A DNA stretch of 64,000 bases, from the NCBI GenBank assembly GCA_942486035.1, contig CALNXK010000008.1:1861001-1925000 (forward strand), written 5' to 3'. A program made the translations under genes and the position numbers. This document shows positions 1 to 10,614 of this stretch, piece by piece. Within the stretch, counting starts at the first letter, position 1. Each line of letters opens with the position of its first letter. A model generated the notes under the pieces. That model made no database searches, was not told the origin of the DNA, and saw only the letters and a list, made by a program, of their open reading frames with translations. The DNA is from Porites lobata. Taxonomy: Eukaryota > Cnidaria > Anthozoa > Scleractinia > Poritidae.

Positions 1-3000
1 GTACTCTTCAGTTACACGCTTTAGAAGCTCAACTTTCTTCTTCTCCATGATGGCGATTAACGAATCACATTCCCTTTTAACATGAGCCTCGACATCACAA
101 CCAGATTTCTATAAATTCAAAAAGTTTCAACTGTATCTCGATCGATGCAACCGCGATACCCCCCTCGGGTGGGAAGCACCCGCGGGCGCATCGAGACACC
201 TACGGCTGGAGAGGGAGTCTATGAAGCGCAAGTAGTGGTTGGGGTTCTACGAGGATGTGTCGCAGGACAGGGTAGGTTTTTGACCTCTCTGTCCTAAAGA
301 GGGTGCATGATTTCGCACAAGTCTGCCCTTCATAGGGTGTATAATTTACAAACGAGTTATTTTTCGGTGATCAGCCAACTTTGAGGGTCAGACGTGGACA
401 CAAAATAGGGTGTTGATCGAAATTAACGTTTGCGTAAACTCGCTCATTTTGAGAATTTGTTACTTATCAAGAAAAACCGAGGACTGTCTAGAAGACACTC
501 CTTGGTAGAATTCTCCTTGTTTTCGATTTTACCTAAGCAACTTGGTGTCCATTGTGAGTGATTTTACTGTTACTGTATCTTTTCGCTATATAATCCAATC
601 GACTTATTAATAAGGTTAACTTACCTTGGCAACAGTGCACATGCCCTCTAAGGACTGCAATGACTTTTGAACTTGATAATTTTTCCTAGTGAGTGTTCCC
701 AATAGCCGTGCTAATTCTTCCTAATTTTGACAATAAAAACTGTAATTAAAGTCTGTAGCATAGCATCACATGTGAAAATGAATATAATGTTGTAGCATTT
801 GACGAGGAGATTGACAAGGGCCGGAAGGGTTTCGATATTCGGACGTTCATTTCCCCACCTTTTTGTTGCCCTGTTAAAGGGGGCGAGGGAGAGTCAGCTG
901 TCATACGATTGTCTCCCTTTGCGTCAGTCCGTCAGGTGTCTAATAGTCTTTGGCTTACTAGCCGGGGTTGATCACATTTGCAACGCAGGCCAGGAGCCAG
1001 AAAACTCTCTGTTATGATATAGGAGCTTTTTACCTTTGAGTTTCTAAAAACAGGCTCCAGCAGTTCCACCTTGTGACCCTTGTGTTTTGCATATTCTTTA
1101 CATAGATAGCACACAGGCATCTTGCAGTCAACGCAGTACAAAGCTAACTTTTCATCAGTGTGCTGCTGGCATTGTAGGCTTGTCTCTTTTCGTTTTACGG
1201 GCCTTGCTACCGGTGGGCCTATGGAGTGATCAGCCAGAGGGCCCTTGCTGGGATGACACGCGTCAAAACAGGTCCCACAGTACATGAACGTACATTCATT
1301 ACACGACAAAGTAGCCCTTTGGGGAGAATAGTCTTCACAAAATTGACACAGGAGAGGCTCCTCGGGTGTTTCACCTGTAAGGGAGTTATGCAACATAGCA
1401 CAATGGAATGTCATGCAATGTAACTTAACGTACCTTAATGTACTAAGCGCAATGTAACAACAAGCCCAGAATTACTGTTAAGTGTCTTTCTTCGCGTTAC
1501 GCCGCGCCTTGTTTCTCGTCAAGCCATTCAATTTTCCTGAGTTCTTGTTCTTCCTAGCGTGGACAGGATCTAACGAACGGTTTGCTCAGTGTTTAACACA
1601 CAGGAAAAAGGGGACTACTCAATCTTTTAACTTTTATTGTACAGCTCAGAAAATGTTTATTAAACATTTACTAAACTTCTGATTTCCCTTAATAGGATCA
1701 CTAACTTTCTAGATTGCAACGCAGCTTACCGGGATTTTTTCCGTTCTTTGTTTTATTGTATAACTTGCTTGATCAAAAGTTGAAAGGTACAGATTGGATA
1801 CTAAGGCATGCGTTTTGGACGATCGATTCACGTCCACACTACCGTTTTGATGCGCTTTCGACTGTCCACACTAAAACGTTCGAAAACGATAGCATTGCAC
1901 GTTGTGACGTTATGATGAACTCTATGCGCATGCTACAAACACACCCGCCTGTGATATTTTTCGGTTATTGTTTTCGTTTTTTGCGTTACCGACCGAACAC
2001 ACTGACACTACGTTTATGCGTTTTCGTTTTGATTCACTTTCAATAGGACTTTCAAATCGATGTGAACGCTCTGCGCATTAGTATGGAAGGTAGCCCTGAA
2101 CGCATCGAAATGTATGCGTTTTCAAACGAGCGTGGACAGGGCCTAAGACTGGCCATTCAATTTAGAATCGAACCGGCAAGCGACATAGAGAAGTGGCTAT
2201 TTTTTCACTGCAAACTTAAGTCCAATATGTGCATGTTTTACAATTATCGCCAGATCGCTGATGGCAACCTCTTCCCCTGGGCGCTTTTCCCTACCTTTGA
2301 ACTATGTTTCACTTTTAGTTTCGGGAAGAACCATATCATGTTATATAATTAATGACACTAACTAGTGTATCACTCTTGTAACAGAATAAAACCAATGTAA
2401 ATCAATTATTAAAAACAAAATAATAGTTCTGTTTTACACTTTCCAAAAGCGACTGAATTTCTATTCAGGACCGTTTAGCATGAAAACATTCCATCTCAAC
2501 ATTTTTGATTGTACAAATACTCCAAACATTCAGGCTGTGCACTGAACGTTGTTACAGTCAAGCTGGCACTTTGCTTTGAAAAGTCTTGTTTTTTTGTTTC
2601 CTGAAGATACGAAAATATGTTCGCGGGAAAATATTTCATCACTCAAAATTTCGCTATTTAACTTCATTTGAACAAACTCGGAGTCTAAAATAACACAACC
2701 GACCTTTCGTGCTAAAAGTATGGTGTAGAATCTTATGTAAATGGAACACTAAAAATATATATATATATTCAATGTAGTGTAGAATAAATCACAGCTACAT
2801 TTCATCAACAATGTTACCTGGCGCTTTCCTTTCTTCCTTAAATCGTTCAATGACATTTTCCAAAATAAGATTCCTCGCCAGTCCATCGACCCCTATCGGA
2901 TCAACAGGAATTCTCTGTCGACATGTTGGGCATTTAACATTGGGGTCTAAATGAGATTTGTACTCCGGGGTTCGGTTTTCTTTCACCCACTTGGCCCAGG

Positions 3001-3127
3001 CTTTGGGAGTTCCGTGAGGCTCCAAGATTTTCCTGGCACATGGTGTACAAAGATTATGTGAACATGGCAGAACGACAGGTCTTTGGAACAGATCTAAACA
3101 AACAGGGCAGGTTAATTCCAACTCCAT
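1..3127 (-). CDS. MID/TRIM9-like class I TRIM E3 ubiquitin ligase, 5' half only (3' end beyond window)
   Basis: Four exons are visible on the minus strand: 2818-3127 (start codon at 3127), 1034-1374, 625-720 and 1-108 (cut by the window edge). The phases join cleanly (310+341 nt, then two phase-0 exons). Exon 1 encodes a RING finger (ELTCPVCLDLF, LPCSHNLCTPC, CPTCRQRIP). Exon 2 encodes two B-boxes (CQFCEDY and YCGTCFDACHP; CQQHTDEK, YCVDCKMPVCYLCKEY and HKGHKVELLEP). Exons 3 and 4 start the coiled coil. The 32-codon exon 3 matches exon 2 of the neighbouring TRIM9 gene in length and pattern, so the two are paralogues. In this family RING and B-boxes recruit E2-ubiquitin, and the coiled coil and COS box bind microtubules. 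The RING linker (GVDGLARN) recalls MID1/TRIM18 as much as TRIM9, so I give no symbol. FN3 and SPRY exons would lie left of base 1. Confidence 0.85.
1795..2150. mobile_element. MITE-like inverted repeat in intron 1 of the minus-strand TRIM gene
   Basis: The ends carry related inverted motifs built on GTCCACACTA..CGTTTT. The left part near 1830-1880 reads gtccacactaccgttttgatg. The right part near 2125-2150 reads gcgttttcaaacgagcgtgg followed by acagggcc. Further gtccacac and cgttttcg words fill the interior. This is a common layout for non-autonomous DNA transposons. I did not find a clear target-site duplication, so the limits are approximate. Confidence 0.45.
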
Positions 3128-4457
3128 TACTAAGGGAGGCGACTATTTCCTACAGACACGACAAAAAGGACTTTGTTGTCAATTGAGATAGTAACCTTGG
3201 TAGCAATCGGATCGAACAGTTAGCACAGGAACACGCGCGATCCTTGAGTTTCACACGCGTGTCCTTTGGCACGCACATATATTTTTACAAGAACACGTGC
3301 AGTCGATTGTCAAGACACTTTCAAGATCTTCCATCTGGCAAAAAGGACAATGAATAAACAATTTCTGTCGTGTTCTGTGAGTTTTTTGGCTGATCTTTGG
3401 GAGTGCACATTAAGAATGAAAGAAATTATCACTGAGACGTGTATAGTTCTTATATTTAGAAGTTAAAGTGTACTTTTGAAAAATACATTTTCTTTTGGAT
3501 CTGGCCGCCCTTCTCAGCTCTTTCTCTCTATCGTGAGCTCAAAAACCGTAAGAACAAACAAAGAAATCTTGACGTTATGGTATATGTTTGGTTTTAGTTC
3601 TTTCCGCATGAATTTTGTGTCAAAAGCGCTGTAAGTTAGGGAGGAGTTTTATTCAGTGGTTGGAAGCAGATTTTAAAGGGACACAAATTCGACCCAGCTT
3701 AGAGCCCTTGAAAAATCTTGTTGAAAGCGTCGCATGTATACAAGTTTGAAGTCTTATAAAGAGAAGGGTATGAATTCTTTGAAAAAAAAAAGAGAAAAAA
3801 GGTCCGCTTTAAGGGTTTCTTTCGATTTCTTGGTAGATAAATTAGCAGGTTACAAATGTTTCTTTCACTGCATGTGGCAAAATTATGATGTTTAAACTGC
3901 TCAATCTTTTTGTTTCTTTATTTTAATCCCCTTTGTGATGTTTTGAATAGGAGCATGCCGCCATTGTAATGTTAAGCAATGGCACGTGTATCAATAAAAA
4001 ATAATTTGCCTCATCTGAGGCTGCGTTTAAAAATTTAATTCTTTTGTTGTTAAAATTGCCACAGCTCACACAGAGAAAATCGATTGTTAAATTCACCGAA
4101 CATATTATGCAAATGTCTTGTTCCAACTAAGGTCAACGTCGTTTATTAAATCAACGGCGTTATATGCTAAATTGAAAGCACAATTATTTATTTTTAATGC
4201 TGGTTTTCCATATTTTATAGGGATCAATAAGGGAGGTTTCCTCGGAAAGAAATTTCAAATGCAGCTGGATCCTGTCAACAAGAAAACAAATAAGGAACCA
4301 ATCAGATTATCCTGCTAAAAATATCAGCCAATCCGCATCGCGGAACTGGCACGTGCTAATTTGGCGCTAATATGTTGGTGCATGAAAACCAACAAACTGT
4401 TTTTTTCACTTCTCTCGCGGCGTAAAACAAGTTGGGAGTCCAAAAAAATCCGATGAA
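3128..4457. promoter_or_regulatory. Divergent intergenic spacer between two TRIM genes, probable bidirectional promoter region
   Basis: About 1.33 kb separates the start codons of the minus-strand TRIM gene and TRIM9. Close to the TRIM9 start are two CCAAT boxes (4298-4302 and 4328-4332) and an E-box CACGTG (4350-4355). An A-rich stretch lies at 3780-3800. I see no convincing coding sequence, since the short frames here have no homologue or splice logic. Promoter activity is inferred from position and these motifs only. Confidence 0.4.
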
Positions 4458-7400
4458 ATGGAGGCAGAATTGACTTGTCCAGTTTGTAAAAAGCCGTTTG
4501 TCAGCCCTATTGTCCTTCCTTGTTCTCACAGTGTTTGCTTGAGTTGTTCGCAAACACTGGTGACCACTGCCAGTGGAGATCTTCCGACTTCTGGAAATGG
4601 CAGCGAAGAAACACCTTACGTTACTTTGTATGACGTGAATACAAACCACTTGTACCAAAGCATCGGAAATCTTCCCTGCTTAAGGTGTCCAACGTGTAAA
4701 AAGCTCTTTCCTCTTGACAGCCGAGGGGTGAGCAGTTTTCCACGAAACCACCTCTTGGAAAATATTGTCAATCGCTATTATGCAAAATCTAATGGAATTG
4801 TTTATTGTCAACTTTGCGACGAAAACCAACCTTCCCAGGCTAGTGTAATGTGTGAACAATGTGAAGTTGCTTATTGCGATCGCTGCTGTAAAACCTGTCA
4901 TCCTAGCCGTGGACCACTCGCGAAACATTCCCTTGTCACCCCTTCGAGGTCAAAATTACCGCACAAGCCGACAGTTCTTAAATGCGGGAATCACAACGAA
5001 GAAAACATAAGCATGTACTGTGTCTTCTGTCGTGTTCCTGTGTGTTATGTGTGTTTGGAACGAGGACAGCACAGCGGACACGAAGTTAAGGCTTTAGGTG
5101 CGATGTTCAAAGAGCAGAAGGTAGGGGATGTCTAAAATTTGCATTTTGTCTTTCCCCTCGGCGATCTGTCATTGTATTTAGAAGTGTATAAAATAATCTT
5201 TGATGTATTTAGGGCGCGCACGAAATTGATTTTTAAAAACGTTCCATCGTGTACCCCGTGTTGATTCCATTTCTGACCAAATTAGGCCTTGGCATGTAAG
5301 TCGATGATTAATTCGCTACACTGTAGCTCTTTATGAATTTAATCTTAAATGTAAGACAGAGTTGAACAAGAGTTGTTGATTTTTTTGTGAGCTAGATCTT
5401 GGCTGGCATATGCAAATGTCGCTTGATGTGAATATTTAATTAATGCTCGTGTGAGTGAAAATTTTGGAAAATAGAGATCCCTTGACATTCTTTTTTTGAG
5501 GCGTAATATCGCTTTTTAAACCATCGTAAAAAGGAAATGAGATTATTTTTTTGTTTTCTTATTTTTCCCAAAAATATTGATATATAAGATTTAAAAAAAA
5601 ATAAAAATGGCTTTCCTTGAAATATGTACCTTCCGTGATCGTGAGTGTAAGGTCATATTCAGAGAAGAAGTGTCTTTTTAGCAGTCCAATTCCAGAAATA
5701 AACTGCCCCTGAAATTTGATATGAAAATTTTAGTATTCATAGTGTGTTATACCCTAAGAGCTGGCTATCTTGTTGTATCAGAGATTTCAGTTTTCATTTC
5801 TCTGTTTGAACAGAATACAATATTATTTGTTAGGAGACACGGTGCAGAACACTGTTTCTTGCATGAAGAAAAACAAAATCGAGTGTCAATTTTGTTTTAC
5901 GATTTTTTTTCAAAACTAATGATTTTTACCAAAAAAAAGCTTATACTAGCCCAAAAATTAGTGCTCAAGTTATCTGGTGTACAAAATGTAATTTTTGTGA
6001 TAATACTTGCAAAGTTATTCAGAGTAGAAGTGTCTTTTTAGCGGTCAAAATGTATCAGATTACAAACTGGCACTGAAAATTGATATGAACGCATTGTCAA
6101 GGCTTTTATCCCCTAGAAGGCCATCTTGATTGTATCAGAAATTTTAGTGTTTATTTTTCTGCTTCCCCAGAAATAATTATATGGGAGAAGACATAGTGCA
6201 ATGAGTCGTGCATAAATAAAATATAAACGTTTTCATTTTAGGGTGTAAAGAATACTGATCTAGCCATGGCATGCATTGAAAACATGATACAAAAATAAGG
6301 TCTCGACAATATTTTAAACATCCCTCCATTTTTATTGGACCTAATGTAACATACTGTTTTTTGCATAACAAGAAGAAGAAGAACAAAAAACCCAAGAATT
6401 TACTGCAAAAACTGGTTCTATGAATTAAAGCTGATTCGAGGCTAAAATCTGACCAACAGCAGAGCTAAACATTATTAGTAATGTAGTTTGGTGTAAATCT
6501 CAGTCAGTACTTGAAATGCCATCGTTTCAGGGTGAACTTTTAGCAAATATGAAGTTACTGGATGGGAAGAACAGTGAATTAAGGAACTTCATCCAACAAC
6601 TGTATGGGAATTGCTCAGTTATTCAGGTAAAAATTCAAGGAAAAAATTTGTACACAGTCTTCTTGCACAGGTACCCCAGGCTTGGAGACCTTTATATCCA
6701 ACATCGTACATGATTGTACTTTGAGCACCATGTGCTGTTCTGTACAGAGTAAATAAGTATGGTTTATATTGGTATTTGTCAGCCTCTAATATATAGACAT
6801 CACAGATGAAAAAGATTCATCAAAGGCATTTTGCCTCACATCAGTGAATTTTGTTTTACTTGTTGGTGTAATTGCTTGCATATATGCACCCAGCAAAGTT
6901 TAATAAACCCTTGTCATTAACTTGGCACAGAAAAGTATTGTGATTCTCCATTTTCAATTCAAAGGCTGTGTAAAGCTCCTATTCAAAGGTTGGGATACCT
7001 GTGCTTCTTGTAGCTAGCACTGTTGATAAAATTTTCCAATGCAAATAGAATGGTGGTAATTTTTTTTGTGTTCTCACATTGAACCAAATTCATTCCAGCT
7101 TGCACAGGCCACCCAATATTGTAAGGGTGGTTATCTAGCAGATCTAAAATAATATTAGAGTGTTGTTGTTCTAGGAAAATGGTTTGGAATTTGAGGCCAG
7201 TGTTGTTGCGCAGTGTGATGCATTGATAAGCTTTATTCAACAACGCAAATTGGGATTAATTGAAGCTATCACGGCAGAGATGAACTTAAAGATACAAAAG
7301 TTGAAAGAACAAATGAAAACTTGCGAGAAAAAGTTCCAAAGTGTTGCTGGTCTTCTTCAGTATGGTAATGAGTGTTTACAAGAGACAGATGCTGCTTCCT

Positions 7401-10400
7401 TCCTGTTGGTAAGACTGATCAACTATCAACTTCACCCTGAAAGTGCTAATGAAACAAAGGGAGTGGGCTAGGATCTCTACCTTGGCAGAGCTTGTACTAA
7501 TACAGTCAAACTTCCACTAATGGCCACAGCTCTCTACAACAGCCACTTTTTTCGGCGGACAGTCCATACATTGACTCATGTCAGGGTGCAAAGAAAGTCA
7601 GTTTTACAGCTTGCCATTCGGGCAAGCTGTAGCTAGCATGTACTTGCCCGAAAGTCATTTCAACTAGCCAGAAAAAAAATTGGATGAGCAGGATTAATTA
7701 CAGTTCTTCTGTTATTCGAATTCCTAAAAAAATATCACTTGCCCGTCGGGCAAGTTAAAAACAGAATTCACTAGCCCGATAGCAAAATCCACTAGCCCCG
7801 GGCTATCGGACACTACTTTCTTTGCACGCTGCATGTTTAAACCTCTCCACAAGGGCCGCTGTCCCCAAAGTGGCTGTTGTGGAGAGGTTCAAATGTGTTT
7901 TTCCCTGGACTAGCCTTAATTTTATTAAGATAATATTATTGATAGTTAAAGGCATCTTTGGTAACAATTTGGGCGAAAATTAATGGTTAACACTGCGCAC
8001 ACATAATGCTGCTTTATTTAATGACATATTAGGGCCATTTATACGAGGAAAAATAAGACGCGTCTTAAATAAGACGCGAACTGTACCATTTATACGAACA
8101 TGTCTTATCTAATAAGACGTGTCTTGGCTAAGCCGCGCCTTATTTTAGACGAAATGTGCCATTTATACAGAAAGTTCGCGTCTTATTTAAGACGCGTCTT
8201 ATTTTTCCTCTTATAAATGGCCCTATTGTACTACATCAGTGGCCAAATGGAGGTGCAATGGATCCAAATATTAAGTGGCTGCATGTGCATATAAAGAGAT
8301 AAGAGTGAAATATTGTTAAATGCCAAGAATTTGAGATAATGACGATCATTTATTTTTATTTTTAGGTTGCAAACTCTTTAAATAGCAGGTGAGTTATACA
8401 AACAACTAATACTACTACTAATAATAATAAAAAAAATTATTTCTAAAACATTGTTTTGCATTTTGTTTTCATTAAGTTGTCTTTTTTGGAAGTAAAAGAA
8501 CCTGTTTTGTCTTTAAATTAAAGTGATTTTTATTTCAGAATTACAAGCCTTGCCAATCAATGGTCAAAGGAAGTAAACTTGGAACCAAGCACAAAGGTAG
8601 AGCTTGACCTGACTCTAGACACAGTAGCTGTGCAACAGGCTCTTCATGATCTGCACTTTATTGAGCTTAAAGGTGAGAGCATACAAACACTTAACCACCC
8701 ACTATAAGTGAACTCTTCCTAGTAAATAAACATGCTTATATAGGACTTACAGACCCCTCCCTAACATTGACACCTACAGTTGGTCTCGCTAGTAAGGGAG
8801 GATTGGGAGTTGGAGCCTTAGAGAAAAGGGATATGGAAGCAGGGAGAGGAAAGGGTAAGAGGTGGGAGACTTCTAAAAGGGTGGGAAGCAGGAGAATTAA
8901 AGGGTATAATTACACAACAATGTTTAATATTTTACAAGATATTATTGAAAAAGGGCTTTAAGATTTGGACTCCCCTAGCTTACCCTTCTGTTAAGGGCAG
9001 ATACAGCAGTTTCTAAGACAGACACATAACTGATGGTCTCAACAGCATAGTAGATTTTAGAGAGTTGACTGTTAAGTATTATAATCTTATATAACTAAAA
9101 AAACGTGGCCTTGAATGATTCAAGTGACATATGCTAGAATTTTTTATATTATGTGATTCTGGGATTTTTCAATATACTTTCTTTAAGTCAGCTGCTGGAA
9201 ATCCTAACTTCTGTCTCAGCCTTTCTGTTTTAAAATATGCATTTGGTAACAATTAATACAACACTTTTTACTTTTGTTTCACAGCTCCAATGGCCCCAGA
9301 AATAATCCCAGACGAATGTACTGTCACAAACAATGCCATAAAATTGTCTTGGAAACCACGTAAACAAAGCTGTGTTGATGGCTATGTGGTTGAAGTTGAT
9401 GACGGTACTTCGAGTGGCAAAGAGCACAATTTTTTGCAGGTTTACAGAGGTGATAATTTGGAGTGTACTATATCTGGTCTTCAGTTTAACTCGACGTACA
9501 GGGCCAGAGTTAAAGGGTTCAATAAAGCTGGAGAGGGAGCTCCAAGTGATGAGGTCTACCTCACCACATCTGACAGTAAGCAGACCATTTTAACTTATAA
9601 CAATTTTATTCCCCCTTTTTCTGAGTAGCCTGTTGTTGATTTGCACCCAAGACTTAACAATACCATACCTCTTAATTGCAGAAAAAATCAGAAGTCCCAA
9701 ATTTGGTAAATGTTTGCTAGCATACCATAAGAAAATTACCATGAATTTAAATCCAAGAAATAACCAGTAATTTAAGTATTGTTCTCTGTAACTGTTTTGG
9801 CTGACCTTGGTAACATGAATTTTCCCAAGTTGTTTGCAATTTTGAGTCAGTTTAATCTTGGTGGACACAAATCATATAGAAAAGATGTGCACCTTAAGCT
9901 ATAAATCTGGATTCTGAAATTATTAAGGGGATGGTGAGCCCAATGAAAGATGAAAGTTGATTAAAAAGTTCGAGAGATGATAGCATCATCCGCAACCAAA
10001 CCCCTTGCCAACAGAGGTATAGATGTTGCTCTGAGACAACTTATTAACTACAAGTACCGAAATTAAATGTTGTTTGCTTATTACCTACAGTCGCATGGTT
10101 TGCACTGGATCCCTCTACTGCCCACCCAGACATAGTCTTGACTAATGACAACACCACCACAACATGTACCAGCTTTGATGACAGAGTTGTTCTCGGTAAC
10201 ATTGGCTTCTCGCGAGGCTGCCATTATTGGGAAGTTACTATAGATAGGTACGATGGAAACCCAGATCCCGCTGTTGGTGTGGCACTGGGCAGTACCATCA
10301 AAGACTCCATTCTTGGTAAAGATGACAAAGCATGGTGCATGTACATTGATAGCAGTCGCAGTTGGTTCCGTCATAACAATGAGCATTCCAATCGCCGTGA

Positions 10401-10614
10401 TGGTGGAGTAGATGTTGGATCTGTTATTGGAGTGTTATTGGACATTCCTAATCACAAAGTGACTTTTTACTTGAATGATCAGAAAAGAGGGATGATGCGA
10501 TTGCCAGATATTCCAGAAGCTTTCTATGCAGCATTTAGTTTAAGTCGAAATGTACAAATTACATTGCATACTGGGCTTGAGCCTCCAGAAGATGCTTATA
10601 ATAACAGCAAGTGA
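4458..10614 (+). CDS. TRIM9: TRIM9-type E3 ubiquitin ligase (RING-BB1-BB2-CC-COS-FN3-SPRY), 654 aa
   Basis: Seven coding exons: 4458-5120, 6531-6626, 7175-7408, 8366-8388 (23-nt microexon), 8539-8672, 9285-9575, 10091-10614 (stop). All phases join and give 654 aa; human TRIM9 is about 710. Domains: RING about 5-85 (ELTCPVCKKPF, LPCSHSVCLSC, then after a loop CLRCPTCKKLFPL); B-box 1 about 115-158; B-box 2 about 174-216, ending HSGHEVKALGAMF, close to vertebrate TRIM9; coiled coil about 222-331; COS about 332-384; FN3 about 384-481 (KLSWKPRKQ, GFNKAGEGAPS); B30.2/SPRY about 481-654 (YWEVTIDRYDG, WFRHNNEHSNRR, LDIPNHKVTFYLND). In vertebrates TRIM9 is a neuronal, microtubule- and SNAP25-linked ligase; the role here is inferred. 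It is divergent from a paralogue on the left and separated by about 3.5 kb from GNPNAT1. MID or TRIM67 are alternatives, but TRIM9 fits best. Confidence 0.9.
5655..6240. repeat. Imperfect tandem duplication, 360-bp period, in TRIM9 intron 1
   Basis: The segment starting at 5655 (tattcagagaagaagtgtct) recurs at 6015 (tattcagagtagaagtgtct). Parallel downstream blocks follow: a gatatgaa word, an accct(a)agag or cccctagaagg word, gccatctt/ggctatctt, and tgtatcagagatttcag. The second unit decays after about 6240. Alignment would give the exact extent. Confidence 0.7.
7582..7831. mobile_element. 250-bp MITE in TRIM9 intron 3, TIR CAGnGTGCAAAGAAAGT, 5-bp CATGT flanks
   Basis: The left end CAGGGTGCAAAGAAAGT and the right end ACTTTCTTTGCACGCTG are inverted. 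CATGT is repeated directly outside both ends (7577-7581 and 7832-7836). Inside are several cttgcccg / cgggcaag words. The element interrupts an older repeat whose halves (gccacagctctctacaacag and ctgttgtggagaggttcaa) flank it, so it is a nested insertion. Confidence 0.7.
8031..8224. mobile_element. 194-bp palindromic MITE (AGGGCCATTTATACGAGG family), ATT flanks, copy 1
   Basis: The ends are agggccatttatacgagg and its inverted partner ..ataaatggccct. The interior is stacked with aagacgcgtctta palindromes. ATT flanks both sides (8028-8030 and 8225-8227), as expected for a 3-bp duplication. A second copy of the same 194-bp length lies at 30439-30632. Confidence 0.8.
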
